Positions 24,977 through 33,370 of a stretch of DNA of 46,382 nt are shown here, one piece after another. Position 1 is the first letter of the stretch, and the number at the start of each line of letters is the position of its first letter. Source of the stretch: Akkermansiaceae bacterium. Lineage in GTDB: Bacteria > Verrucomicrobiota > Verrucomicrobiia > Verrucomicrobiales > Akkermansiaceae. The translations under genes and the position numbers were made by a program. The stretch spans positions 1 through 46,382 of the forward strand of contig SUVK01000016.1 in NCBI GenBank assembly GCA_015062055.1. The letters are read 5' to 3'. The notes beneath the pieces are model-generated. The model was not told the origin of the DNA. It saw only the letters and a program-made list of their open reading frames with translations, and ran no database searches.

Positions 24977-26435
24977 AGGCAGATTTTTTTTTGCGGGGAG
25001 GAATCTGTTTTCGCAGGCGTTCGGGCAAGGGTGCCTTTTCGTCGAGGCCGTAGAGGGCTTCGATATCCTCGAGATATCGGCTCATATGGGTATCGGGGCC
25101 GTTATCCTCTTGGCGCAGCAAAGCCATGGCTTCGCGGTATGAGGCAAAGCTTGACGAGCGAGACGCACCGCCCAGTTGGGTAATCTCGTACCAGTCCAAG
25201 TAATCGCGCGCGCGCAAGGAGGTGGTAATGTAGGCCTCTCTCAACTCACGAATGGGGCCGAGAATTTGCTGCACGTCATCCGGCGATTTACCGTTAAGCA
25301 GCTCCGCAATCAAGCGTTGGTACTCCATAATGATGGGACGGTAGCCCGGGAAGGCGTGCACACTGAGCTCGAGAAGGCGGTCGGACACGGGGCGCAGGCG
25401 GGCTCGCCAGTCGGGCAGCTGCACAAAGGCGTATACATTATCCAAGAGGATGGGGCGAGAAGTGCGGGTATCTTTGTCGTAGAGCATCACGGTGATGGCC
25501 TCTTTGAGTTGTTGCTCGGTCTCCATGGGGGTGAGCATCTCGGTGGCAGGAGCCTCTGCCATAGCGGCGAGCTGTAAAGCCCACCAACGGTGCAACATAC
25601 CTTCATCTACCCCCAACTCATGAAAGTGAGAGGCGATAATATCCTTGGGGGTACCCTCTGCCAAAACGGATTCTGCCACCAACTCGCGCAACTGGGCCTG
25701 CCCGCCCTCTCGGCTTACCAAACACATAACCAGCACACCGCAAGAAACCTCGTACACCTCGCGCGAGGAGGCATCGAGCTTTGAGGCATTTTGGGTAGAG
25801 ATGATGGTCTCGGGTGACATCATCTCGGCCTTTTCAAAAAGCTTGCGGTACAAGCGGCGGTCGGCTTTACCGCTCTTCCACAAAATGGCTTGTTGCACAC
25901 CGGTGATAAGCCACTCGGGCACGCGAATGGTATCGGGCAATGCATCGGGGCGCACCTCGCGCAGGGCGCGTTCGTAGAGCACCATGGTAATGATGGCATT
26001 GGTAAGGCGGTCTACATCTATTCCACCGCCGGCGTGTATGCGTATCTGCAAGTTGGGTTCGTTACCGATAATGGAGATACGCGTGCGTATGGGGCGGGCC
26101 ACCTCGCGGTCGGTTGTTTGCCCGATAATGCGTATGGATACCGTAAAACGGTGGTCGTCTTCAAACCCCAGCAGGGAGTTCACGCGCCCGCGCACCTCGT
26201 CTGCCTTGGTAGCAATGGCCCCCATGTGCAGGGAGTCGCCACCACTTACCGAGAACATGCGAGATTGCGACACCACGTGCTCATCGGGCGCATCGGTAGC
26301 TTTTCTTGCCTTGCGCAGCTCTTGTGCCGTGGGGAGCGGCTGTGTAGTAGATGCCGCGGTCGGCACCTCTTGCGCAATGGTAATGCCACCCATTGCTGCC
26401 AAACTGCACATTATTGTTGCTATACGCCTCTGCAT
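24960..26435 (-). CDS. Secreted protein of unknown function, peptidase-MA-like remnant
   Basis: The 491 aa protein starts MQRRIATIMCSLAAMGGITIA, a signal peptide; ATG 26435 is preferred to 26444. I recognise no certain domain. At 173-180 VPEWLITGV resembles the P-x-W-L-x-E-G segment that follows the HExxH helix in peptidase-MA-like gluzincins. At the expected HExxH position there is instead NAIITMVLYERA (146-157), without zinc ligands. If the relation is real, the protein is a catalytically dead member. It is the first gene of the operon with rnhB and yraN, though a functional link is not evident. The C-terminus is basic (PPRKKKSAYAENE). Confidence 0.6.
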   Translation of the reverse strand: MQRRIATIMCSLAAMGGITIAQEVPTAASTTQPLPTAQELRKARKATDAPDEHVVSQSRMFSVSGGDSLHMGAIATKADEVRGRVNSLLGFEDDHRFTVSIRIIGQTTDREVARPIRTRISIIGNEPNLQIRIHAGGGIDVDRLTNAIITMVLYERALREVRPDALPDTIRVPEWLITGVQQAILWKSGKADRRLYRKLFEKAEMMSPETIISTQNASKLDASSREVYEVSCGVLVMCLVSREGGQAQLRELVAESVLAEGTPKDIIASHFHELGVDEGMLHRWWALQLAAMAEAPATEMLTPMETEQQLKEAITVMLYDKDTRTSRPILLDNVYAFVQLPDWRARLRPVSDRLLELSVHAFPGYRPIIMEYQRLIAELLNGKSPDDVQQILGPIRELREAYITTSLRARDYLDWYEITQLGGASRSSSFASYREAMALLRQEDNGPDTHMSRYLEDIEALYGLDEKAPLPERLRKQIPPRKKKSAYAENE

Positions 26436-26532
26436 GGGCTCCATTCTACCTAATTTACCCCGGCTTTTCCAGCTCCAAAATAACTTTTTACCACTTTTTT
26501 ACATTTTTTTGCTATTTTTACAAAAAAATCTC

Positions 26533-26561
26533 TTGACATCGGCATACGCTTCGTGTATCAT
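26533..26561 (+). promoter_or_regulatory. Promoter of tRNA-Glu
   Basis: TTGACA (26533-26538) and TATCAT (26556-26561) are 17 bp apart, ending 32 bases before the mature tRNA. Confidence 0.8.
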
Positions 26562-26593
26562 CTGCGTGTTGCTACGCGACGCAGCATCAAAAA

Positions 26594-26665
26594 GTCCCCA
26601 TCGTCTAGGGGTTAGGACATATGATTCTCAGTCATAGAACCGCGGTTCGAATCCGCGTGGGGATG
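26594..26665 (+). tRNA. tRNA-Glu, anticodon CTC
   Basis: The 72 nt sequence folds as a cloverleaf: acceptor GTCCCCA/TGGGGAT, D arm with GGGGTTAGGAC, anticodon stem TATGA/TCATA with loop TTCTCAG, and T arm CCGCGGTTCGAATCCGCG. The anticodon CTC reads the GAG codon. The 3' CCA is not encoded and must be added. A terminator follows at once. Confidence 0.95.
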
Positions 26666-26670
26666 CTGAA

Positions 26671-26699
26671 AGCTCCGAGGAATGCCTCGGAGCTTTTTT
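26671..26699 (+). terminator. Terminator of tRNA-Glu
   Basis: AGCTCCGAGG and CCTCGGAGCT form a perfect 10 bp stem with an AATG loop and a T5 tail. Confidence 0.95.
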
Positions 26700-26756
26700 A
26701 TTACCCTGAGATTACACACGCCGCATTCAATAGTTTGTTTTTTTTAACTTCTTTGC

Positions 26757-26784
26757 TTGATATCTTAGTTGATTATAGTATAAT
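26757..26784 (+). promoter_or_regulatory. Promoter giving a leaderless transcript
   Basis: TTGATA (26757-26762) and a perfect TATAAT (26779-26784) have a 16 bp spacer. Only 6 bases separate the -10 box from ATG 26791, so transcription should begin at the A of the start codon. Confidence 0.7.
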
Positions 26785-26790
26785 GGCGGC

Positions 26791-27660
26791 ATGTTCAAAC
26801 ACATTCTGATTACCCTTATACCGGGCATAGCAAGCGTATGCAGCGCTATGGAGCTTGCCGAGAAACACTTTACAGAGCTGCAGGCATGGCACCGTGCCGG
26901 GCAGGTTGACCGGCTTGAGCTGCTGGTGGCCGAGGCCGAGCTGATGACGGCAAAATGTATACTTAACCGTAGCAGACATACCCCTGATGAGGTGGCAGCC
27001 ATGGTCGAAAAGGCGTTGAAGTTATACGAGCAAGCTACCCAATTGGCCGAGATGCGCTACAAGCAAGGCTTGGGGCCCTACATCGATGTCATCACGACAA
27101 AGCGAAGTGCGCTGGAGACAGGGTGGACCCTCCATGCCCTTCTCATCCAAATAGGCAAAGAAAGCCCCTGCTCAGGTATCGAGCTTACCGAGTGGCAGAA
27201 ATTGACCGCAGAGTTAAATACCCATATAGAGCAACAGAAACGGACCGGCATGGTAGACACGTTGGAGCTGTTGGCCCAAAAACGCATGCAGATAGAAGCC
27301 GCTTTATTCACCGACCATAATCCCGAAAATGCGGAACTGTTGGCAGCAGAGCTGCGGCAGAATTATGACGAGGCGGAGTCGCTTGCCTTGACGAGGTACC
27401 GCGCCGGGCTCGCCGGGGCCGACACAGTAGACAACATTAGGCAGCAGCGTGCCATTGCCGAAGAAAATATACGCCTGCATGCGCAAATGCGCGACAATAA
27501 TACTACCCCGGCAGAAGTTCAGCAAACGCTGCGCCGACGTGCGGATTTATGCAAACAACAATACGAACACACAGCAAATTCCCCTGCGGCCACCCCGGCC
27601 ACTAAACTGAAACACAGGTTGCAATACCTGCTGATGGCAGACAAGAGCAACCTCCGATAA
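26791..27660 (+). CDS. Secreted helical protein with TolC-like repeats
   Basis: The 289 aa protein has a short signal peptide (MFKHILITLIPGIASVCSA) and is otherwise helical and charged. A pattern 'aromatic/His, x, xG, x, V/D, LE-L-L, x, A, x4, A' appears four times, at about 33-54, 92-114, 150-172 and 209-232 (for example YKQGLGPYIDVITTKRSALE and YRAGLAGADTVDNIRQQRAI). This is the periodic 'YxxGxxxxxDVLxAQ' signature of TolC-type outer-membrane efflux proteins. The protein is only 60% of TolC length and shows no beta-strand segments or lipobox. It may be a soluble periplasmic helical hairpin protein. No efflux pump genes are nearby. Confidence 0.6.
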   Translation: MFKHILITLIPGIASVCSAMELAEKHFTELQAWHRAGQVDRLELLVAEAELMTAKCILNRSRHTPDEVAAMVEKALKLYEQATQLAEMRYKQGLGPYIDVITTKRSALETGWTLHALLIQIGKESPCSGIELTEWQKLTAELNTHIEQQKRTGMVDTLELLAQKRMQIEAALFTDHNPENAELLAAELRQNYDEAESLALTRYRAGLAGADTVDNIRQQRAIAEENIRLHAQMRDNNTTPAEVQQTLRRRADLCKQQYEHTANSPAATPATKLKHRLQYLLMADKSNLR

Positions 27661-27722
27661 ATCTGCCCGCTTCCCCCACGCGTGACAACGCAAGGCAATT
27701 TAGCAAGAAATGTCGATTTTTC

Positions 27723-27750
27723 TTGACTCTCGCAGTATTTCACCTATACT
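27723..27750 (+). promoter_or_regulatory. Promoter of ankyrin gene 1
   Basis: TTGACT (27723-27728) and TATACT (27745-27750) are 16 bp apart. A strong GGAAGGAG ribosome site stands before ATG 27813, which is rare in this window. Confidence 0.75.
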
Positions 27751-27812
27751 AACAGTATATCGGCAGATAGTCGTTATGCCGTATTCTGAGATTTAACGGA
27801 AGGAGATACCGC

Positions 27813-29111
27813 ATGAGATTCTCACACCTCACAGCCACAGCCTTACTCATCAACAGCTTGCCGCTTTGGGCACAACAGCCCGCAGCAACCGCACCCCAAA
27901 CACCCCCGGATACCCCCGAGGTATCGGCCGGGGCACAAGAGGCCATTATCGAGCCCGAAAAAGAGACAGGCCCGGATGTTGCAGCCATTGACGCACTGGA
28001 GGCTGCCGGTATACCCCGCCGACAATTCAATGCCACCTTGGTACAAACGGCATACTCCGGCAACGATATCACCATGCAAACCCTGTTGGATGCCGGGGCA
28101 GATGTCAATGCACGAGACTACCGCACCCGTGGTACAGCCTTACATGCTGCAGCGCAAGAAGGCAACGAGGCCTGTTTGCAAGTACTCATTGCGCATGGTG
28201 CCAACGTACACGCACTGAACAGAGATGGAGAAACGGCCCTTTTTGTAGCCGCCAAAATGGGGCATACAGAATGTGTTTTAGCGCTGGTTGCAGCGGGGTC
28301 GGATGTGCGCATAAAAGACGACAACGGCAAGTCCCCCCTGCTTTGGGTAGCCCGAGAGGGGAACACCGAATGCGTAAAAGCACTGGCTGCAGCCGGGGCC
28401 GTGCACGACTTGATGACCGCCGCCATCATCGGCGACCTCGCCGTATTGCAATATTACATTGATCATGGGGCCAAGCCGGATAAAACGGATGATGAGGGCA
28501 ACACTGCTCTTATCATTGCAGCAGAGTTCGGGCATACGGATTGCGTGCAGGCGTTGATTACTGCCGGGGCAGATGTCAACGCAGCCAATCGAATAGGCTC
28601 TACAGCTCTGCACGAGGCAGCCATTATCGGCGACGATGCCTCCCTGCAACTGTTGATAGCAGCCAAGGCCAAACTCAACGAGCACGACTCCTACGGTAAC
28701 ACCCCCTTGCACAATGCTGCTACCAATGGTCACAGCAAGTGCGTGGCTCATCTCATTAATGCCGGGGCAGATGTGAACGCCAAAGAAGTTTACGGGGCTA
28801 CCCCGCTTGCGTGGGCAGCAGCCAACGGGCACGAGCTTGTCGTTAAAATGCTCTTAACGGCCAAAGCCGACCCCAATGCAGCCAATAAATACAATGAAAC
28901 GCCCCTGCACGAAGCCACAGGACACGGCCACGATAAAGTTGTTAAACTGTTGCTCGAAGCCGGGGCCGACCCCACCCTTCAAGATATCAACAAGGTGACC
29001 CCCCTGCAAAAAGCAGAGCTCCACGGCCACACCGAATGTGCCAAACTGCTCCGCAAAGCTCTGCCCCAGACGGCGCCGACCGCTGTACCCCCCGCCCCAC
29101 CGGCTCCTTAA
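27813..29111 (+). CDS. Secreted ankyrin-repeat protein 1
   Basis: The 432 aa protein has a signal peptide (MRFSHLTATALLINSLPLWA), a Pro/Ala-rich linker (to about 60) and about ten canonical 33-residue ankyrin repeats (about 70-420). The repeats carry the usual G-x-TALHxAAxxGHxxCVxxLIxAGADVNA pattern, for example GSTALHEAAIIGDDASLQLL and YGATPLAWAAANGHELVVKM. It closes with a Pro-rich tail. Such proteins bind other proteins. Because it is exported, the partner should be in the periplasm, on the surface or in the host environment. Several repeats read GHTECVxAL, so the array has expanded by internal duplication. Confidence 0.85.
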   Translation: MRFSHLTATALLINSLPLWAQQPAATAPQTPPDTPEVSAGAQEAIIEPEKETGPDVAAIDALEAAGIPRRQFNATLVQTAYSGNDITMQTLLDAGADVNARDYRTRGTALHAAAQEGNEACLQVLIAHGANVHALNRDGETALFVAAKMGHTECVLALVAAGSDVRIKDDNGKSPLLWVAREGNTECVKALAAAGAVHDLMTAAIIGDLAVLQYYIDHGAKPDKTDDEGNTALIIAAEFGHTDCVQALITAGADVNAANRIGSTALHEAAIIGDDASLQLLIAAKAKLNEHDSYGNTPLHNAATNGHSKCVAHLINAGADVNAKEVYGATPLAWAAANGHELVVKMLLTAKADPNAANKYNETPLHEATGHGHDKVVKLLLEAGADPTLQDINKVTPLQKAELHGHTECAKLLRKALPQTAPTAVPPAPPAP

Positions 29112-29148
29112 TCTCTTTTCTCTCACTCCCGTACTTACACCAAAAAGC

Positions 29149-29180
29149 CGCTGCTGTTTCTATGAGACAGCAGCGATATT
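29149..29180 (+). terminator. Probable terminator of ankyrin gene 1
   Basis: CGCTGCTGT pairs with ACAGCAGCG around a 9-base loop. The tail (ATATTTAT) is AT-rich but not a clean T run. Confidence 0.6.
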
Positions 29181-29579
29181 TATCTTGATATACCAGAAGT
29201 TGTTACGGAATATAACAAGCAATACAATTACACAGCCTCTGTAGACAAAAATAACGATGGTGGTTTCCTGACAACGCGCGACTACAAGGGGTTCAGCACC
29301 AGTGACCCTGCTAAGAGTCACCTTAATTCCTCATACATACAGTTCTCTGCCTCGCTGACCACCTCAGATGTTACCTGCAGCAACACAAAACTGAGCTTTG
29401 CACAACCCGTGCCGAACCCGAACGAGGTACACCCCCTGCCCACCTTGCAGGCATATACGGCAGACACTTATTTTGACTGTCTGAATGTTACGCTCGGTAA
29501 ATGTTATGATTCGAAGATTTCCGCAGAAAAAGCTGCAGTCCCATTCGGACGGCAGCTTTTTTGCGTTAGCATCCGTTAA
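29166..29579 (+). pseudogene. Gene fragment without a start codon
   Basis: A frame of 137 codons runs from 29166 to the TAA at 29577-29579 and contains no ATG. The residues look like real protein, for example DIPEVVTEYNKQYNYTASVD and KLSFAQPVPNPNEVHPLP, with Thr/Ser/Asn-rich extracellular character. It begins inside the hairpin that ends the ankyrin gene, and the last codons run through a terminator at 29527-29562. It is best read as the C-terminal end of a secreted or surface protein whose 5' part was deleted when the ankyrin region was rearranged. I do not recognise the family. Confidence 0.6.
29527..29562 (+). terminator. Terminator at the end of the gene fragment
   Basis: AAAAAGCTGC pairs with GCAGCTTTTT around a 15-base loop, with a T6 tail. 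Confidence 0.85.
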
Positions 29580-29610
29580 TCAAGAGTAACAAAAAACAAT
29601 ATCATTAACA

Positions 29611-29639
29611 TTGCCAACGGCAATAACTTTTGATACACT
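29611..29639 (+). promoter_or_regulatory. Promoter of ankyrin gene 2
   Basis: TTGCCA (29611-29616) and TACACT (29634-29639) are 17 bp apart. A small TTGCC-AAC-GGCAA inverted repeat covers the -35 box. A run of eight G follows at about 29641. Confidence 0.55.
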
Positions 29640-29698
29640 GGGGGGGGCAATATCCCGGCAACACACCATTTTAGCACGCATCATCAGCATTTTTTCAA

Positions 29699-31000
29699 AT
29701 GAAACCACACATCGCTTTTTTAGCACTTTCGGCAGCACCATGGGTACTTGCGTCGGGCACGGATAATGCCCCGGCAGCAGCACCTGCACCCGACTATTTG
29801 CAAGAGTCCTATGCCATTGCAGAAGAACAATTAGAAAGCGAAGCGGAAAAAGACTTTTTCAGGGCCGGATTCGAAGGTGACACAGCGAAAATAACCGAGC
29901 TTGAAAATAACAAAGATTATACCGAGCATTATTTTGTGGGTGCCGCCTTGGGCAGGCATTCGGATATCATACAGCTCTTGCTCGAAAAAGGAGCCAACCC
30001 CGATGACGGCATGTGGGGTGCGGCACTCGGCGGGCATGCAGATATCGTAGAACTCATGTTCGAGAAAGGCGCCAACCCGGATGAAGGCCTGTATATTGCC
30101 ACCTATTTCGAGCATTTGCATATAGTTCAATACTTACTTGAGAAAGGGGCCGACCCGAACGAAGGGTTGGAGAGCGCAGCCCTTGCCGGGCATACGGAGC
30201 TCGTTAAACTCATGTTGGAGAAAGGCGCAAACCCCGATAATGGCCTATGGTTGGCAGCCGGCCACGGGCACCCGGATATCGTAAACCTTCTGCTCGAGAA
30301 GGGGGCTGACCCGGACGAGGGCATGGAGGATGCTATCGAAAACGAAGAAATCGAGATTGTTCTGCTTTTGCTCGACAAAGGAGCCAACCCGAACGATGGG
30401 TTGGAGGATGCAGCCTTTGTCGGCAACACAGAGCTTGTGCAGTACATGCTTGAATTAGGAGCGGATCCCAATCGCGGGTTATGGGGTGCATCCCAAGGCG
30501 GGCACTCGGCAATTGTAGAGCTCATGCTCGAGAAAGGGGCTAACCCCGATGACGGCATGTGGGGGGCAGCCCTCAACGGGCACACTCAAACCGTTAAACT
30601 TTTGCTCGAGCATGGGGCACTCCCCTCTCTCGCTCTTTGTGTGGCAGCAGCCGGCGGGCACGTAGAAATCGTACAACTCTTGCTCGAATATAGAGAAGCA
30701 ACAGATGATAGCGAAGCAACAGATGACGCCTTATCACATGCCGCAGAAAATGGCCACTTGGAAATTGTACAACTCTTGCTCGAGAAAGGAGCAAGCCCCG
30801 ATGCAGGATTATGGGAAGCAGCCCGAGGCGGACATAAGGATATCCTCGAGCTCATGCTGGCGCAACCGGGAATTAACGTGAACCAAAAAGACGAGTCGGA
30901 GCGCACCCCGCTGGATGAAGCTATCGAATACGACCACACAGAGTGCGCAGAGCTGATACGCGCTGCCGGCGGGAAACGCAGCAGCGAATTGAGCGACTGA
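29699..31000 (+). CDS. Secreted ankyrin-repeat protein 2 (non-canonical repeats)
   Basis: The 433 aa protein has a signal peptide (MKPHIAFLALSAAPWVLASG) and about ten 30-33 residue repeats of the form GHxxIVxLLLEKGANPDDGMWGAA. They keep the helix 2 consensus of ankyrin repeats but lack the TPLH turn, replaced by a G-(L/M)-(W/E)-x-A motif, except in the last repeat (ERTPLDEAIEYDHTECAELI). The array is acidic. The DNA shows the same repeat pattern, with TTGCTCGAGAAAGG recurring, which points to recent array expansion. It follows ankyrin gene 1 but is not obviously a copy of it. It is separated from it by the start-less gene fragment. Confidence 0.85.
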   Translation: MKPHIAFLALSAAPWVLASGTDNAPAAAPAPDYLQESYAIAEEQLESEAEKDFFRAGFEGDTAKITELENNKDYTEHYFVGAALGRHSDIIQLLLEKGANPDDGMWGAALGGHADIVELMFEKGANPDEGLYIATYFEHLHIVQYLLEKGADPNEGLESAALAGHTELVKLMLEKGANPDNGLWLAAGHGHPDIVNLLLEKGADPDEGMEDAIENEEIEIVLLLLDKGANPNDGLEDAAFVGNTELVQYMLELGADPNRGLWGASQGGHSAIVELMLEKGANPDDGMWGAALNGHTQTVKLLLEHGALPSLALCVAAAGGHVEIVQLLLEYREATDDSEATDDALSHAAENGHLEIVQLLLEKGASPDAGLWEAARGGHKDILELMLAQPGINVNQKDESERTPLDEAIEYDHTECAELIRAAGGKRSSELSD

Positions 31001-31022
31001 GGTCAAGTCTATTATCCATTGA

Positions 31023-31046
31023 GCCCCCTCGCTCGGGGGCCCTTAT
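31023..31046. terminator. Shared terminator between convergent genes
   Basis: GCCCCC-TCGCTC-GGGGGC lies between the stops of the ankyrin gene (31000) and the yggS gene (31043) and can serve both strands. The plus strand has CCTTATTT after it. Confidence 0.75.
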
Positions 31047-31738
31047 TTCGTGGCATAATCTCTCTTACCGAAAATGGCGGAGCCTACACGCACTATGGTG
31101 GCGCCCTCCGCTACCGCGATGGCATAGTCGTGGCTCATACCCATAGAAAGCTCGGGTAAAGCCAAGGGGCCGCGTGCGCGTAATGAATCAGCCAATTCTC
31201 GAAGAGCACGGAAAGCCGGGCGGGCTGCCTCGGGGTCTTCGGTTGGGGCGGGTATACACATAAGCCCGCGGATTTCCAGATGCGGCAATGCAGTAAGAGT
31301 CGCCCACTGCTGCTGCAACTCTTCCGGGGTAAAGCCATGTTTACTTTGCTCACCATCAACATTCACCTCGATAAGAACGCGAGCCGTCACCCCGAGCTCG
31401 CCGGCAATGCGCGAAATAGCCTCTGCCAATTTGCAGGAATCTACCGCCTCAATCAATGCAAAACCGTGCTCTAATGCCTTGCGCACCTTGTTGCGCTGCA
31501 ACGGGCCGATAAGGTGCCACTCGCAATCTTGCGGCATGGCGGGCATTTTCTCCATGGCTTCTTGCAAACGATTCTCACCAAACAAACGTTGCCCGTCATC
31601 GTAGGCGTGCATGATATCACACACCGGAAAAGTCTTACTCACCGCAAGTAACGCCACACTACCCGCAGGGCGCCCGGCTTTCTTTTCGGCAGCAGCTATC
31701 TTCTCTCGAATCTCGGCTAATTGGTCTTCAATATACAT
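31043..31738 (-). CDS. YggS-type PLP-homeostasis protein
   Basis: The 231 aa protein is a single-domain PLP-binding TIM barrel of the YggS/PROSC (PLPBP) family, which balances vitamin B6 pools. LLAVSKTFP holds the PLP lysine (K35). FGENRLQEAMEK, WHLIGPLQRNK, VLIEVNVDGEQSKHG and LSMGMSHDYAIAVAEGATIVRVGSAIFG are the other family blocks. ATG 31738 is chosen, since the ten extra residues of the longer frame (from 31768) have no family counterpart. The gene is a stand-alone unit. Confidence 0.93.
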   Translation of the reverse strand: MYIEDQLAEIREKIAAAEKKAGRPAGSVALLAVSKTFPVCDIMHAYDDGQRLFGENRLQEAMEKMPAMPQDCEWHLIGPLQRNKVRKALEHGFALIEAVDSCKLAEAISRIAGELGVTARVLIEVNVDGEQSKHGFTPEELQQQWATLTALPHLEIRGLMCIPAPTEDPEAARPAFRALRELADSLRARGPLALPELSMGMSHDYAIAVAEGATIVRVGSAIFGKRDYATK

Positions 31739-31847
31739 GGCTACCACTACATATACCCCAGCCGCCATGCCTATGCAAGCTCAAAATGGTGATTTTGCTT
31801 TTTCGCTACACGTCAAGCAAAAAAAGCAGATATGCCACATTTTTTAC

Positions 31848-31875
31848 TTGAACAATGGCACTGCAAGAGTATACT
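31848..31875 (+). promoter_or_regulatory. Promoter of the RRM gene with a long leader
   Basis: TTGAAC (31848-31853) and TATACT (31870-31875) are 16 bp apart. Transcription would start near 31882, leaving an unusually long leader of about 160 nt before ATG 32041. Confidence 0.65.
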
Positions 31876-32040
31876 CTGAGCAGGTGCAGTCGGTTTCGGG
31901 GGTGTCACACAGTGGTGTACACCATCGCAGGGCTGCATTTTCACACACTATTAACACATACATGATGATAGGCGTACGCGAGAGCAGAGTGTTTCTTCTC
32001 GCATACCAAGCCATCTGAAACAATATTCCATATCAACAGC

Positions 32041-32706
32041 ATGTCTGAACATTATACGCAAGGACGGCAGGGGCTGGGAGCCCGTCACCGCCGTAACCAG
32101 GGACGCCACCGCAGACAACGCATGCCGCGCCCCGTTGATACACCCGCTAAAAAGCCCTCACTCTGGTCTCGAATCCTGAGCTTCTTCGGGTTCGGAAAAA
32201 AGAAAAAGGACGAATACAGCAACAAAAAAGGCAAAAAGAATACAGCCCCGCAAAAAGTACGCATCGCCAAAACCAACAACCGTGGCGGCAACCCCGCAGC
32301 CCCCAGAAAGCGCCGCGCTACCTCGACCCTACCCACCCGCAATGCTCGTTTGTATGTAGGTAATCTCTCCTACGAAGCAACAGAGGCCGAGTTGGAGGAC
32401 CTGTTCAAGGGGTTCGGCTACGTCAAGAGTGTAGATGTTATCTACAACCCGCGTACCCACAAGAGCAAAGGGTACGCCTTCGTTGAGATGCACAAACTCG
32501 AAGATGCCTGCAAAGCTGCCGAAGTACTCCATGGCCAGCCTTTCATGGGACGCGAGCTTATGGTAAGTGCTGCCAGCGAACGCGCAGAACAGGTAGACAC
32601 CACCCCGGAGGAAGAAGTGACCACCCCCGTGGTTGAACCGGCCACAGAAGCAGAAAACACAGCCGATGAGGCCCCGCAAGAAAAACCGGCAGAAGAATCT
32701 ATCTGA
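32041..32706 (+). CDS. RRM-domain RNA-binding protein
   Basis: The 221 aa protein has a very basic N-terminal extension (about 1-100, rich in Arg and Lys, with FGFGKKKKDEY). One complete RNA recognition motif follows: LYVGNLSYEATEAELEDLFK (RNP2, about 103-108) and KSKGYAFVEMHKLEDACKAA (RNP1, about 141-148). The C-terminal tail is acidic (about 180-221). Single-RRM proteins of this type act as RNA chaperones and cold-response proteins in bacteria and cyanobacteria. The two-sided charge layout, a basic arm before and an acidic arm after the RRM, could tune RNA binding. The long leader suggests control at the RNA level. Confidence 0.85.
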   Translation: MSEHYTQGRQGLGARHRRNQGRHRRQRMPRPVDTPAKKPSLWSRILSFFGFGKKKKDEYSNKKGKKNTAPQKVRIAKTNNRGGNPAAPRKRRATSTLPTRNARLYVGNLSYEATEAELEDLFKGFGYVKSVDVIYNPRTHKSKGYAFVEMHKLEDACKAAEVLHGQPFMGRELMVSAASERAEQVDTTPEEEVTTPVVEPATEAENTADEAPQEKPAEESI

Positions 32707-32727
32707 TTAACAGCAAAACTCAACACG

Positions 32728-32766
32728 ACAGCCTGCATGCAAACTATGCGGGCTGTTATTTTTTAT
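32728..32766 (+). terminator. Terminator of the RRM gene
   Basis: ACAGCCTGCAT pairs with ATGCGGGCTGT (one wobble/mismatch), followed by TATTTTTT. Confidence 0.85.
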
Positions 32767-32794
32767 CGTGAAAAGAAACGTATTTTCTTTACAC

Positions 32795-32823
32795 TTGCCA
32801 AAGAGCCGCCACCCTATTATAAT
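32795..32823 (+). promoter_or_regulatory. Promoter of yceD-rpmF, leaderless type
   Basis: TTGCCA (32795-32800) and TATAAT (32818-32823) are 17 bp apart. Only 6 bases lie between the -10 box and ATG 32830, so transcription should start at the start codon. This decides the start against the longer frame from 32737. Confidence 0.7.
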
Positions 32824-32829
32824 AGGCGC

Positions 32830-33318
32830 ATGCAAACACGTGTAATAGTACCGTTGGAGGAGTTTCCCGAAGAAGGGCTTGTACTGCAAGGCGAGGCAGA
32901 CGGTGCCATTTTTGATATTGATAACACCGGGGCTCGCAGCGTCAGCCCGCTGGAGTTCGACTTGGAAGCTAAACTTTACGATACCGAGCTCTTGGTAACC
33001 GGCTGCGTGTACGCCACCTTCTGCATGCGCTGTGACAGGTGTTTAGAGGAATTTGAGTATGAAGTAGCCATAGAAGACCTTGCCCTCTCGTACGACACCA
33101 AAGGAAAATTCGAGATAGATTTGACGCAAGACCTGCGCGAAGAGGTGCTTCTGGAGCTCCCCGGGTACCCGAAATGTGAAATTTCGGGCCTTAAATGCAA
33201 AATAAATGACACATTTGGTGATTTTAGGCTGGACAAAGACCCCCAATCGGGTGTAGAATGCCCTGCCCCGAGTGGACAAAGCGTCTGGGATGCCTTGGAT
33301 CAGTTTCCGAGTAAGTAG
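32830..33318 (+). CDS. yceD: YceD/DUF177 protein
   Basis: The 162 aa protein has the DUF177 pattern CMRCDRCLEEFEYEV (Cys pairs at about 59-65), with LSYDTKGKFEIDLTQDLREEVLLELP and a second Cys set (KCEISGLKC). In bacteria and chloroplasts members of this family affect 23S rRNA accumulation. Its position directly before rpmF and plsX is the standard arrangement and the best evidence for the call. Confidence 0.88.
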   Translation: MQTRVIVPLEEFPEEGLVLQGEADGAIFDIDNTGARSVSPLEFDLEAKLYDTELLVTGCVYATFCMRCDRCLEEFEYEVAIEDLALSYDTKGKFEIDLTQDLREEVLLELPGYPKCEISGLKCKINDTFGDFRLDKDPQSGVECPAPSGQSVWDALDQFPSK

Positions 33319-33370
33319 GCACCGTGGCCCCACTCAACATCACAGTAAATCTTAACACACATATAATACT

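Noticed and set aside
29700..31000. CRISPR-like periodic repeats
   Set aside because: The roughly 99-base periodicity in both ankyrin genes and the 108-base one in the Sel1 gene come from protein repeats; the units are coding and diverged, with no unique spacers.
33362..33367. TATAAT as a separate rpmF promoter
   Set aside because: It lies only 3 bases before the rpmF ATG, has no -35 partner at the right distance, and would start transcription inside the gene.
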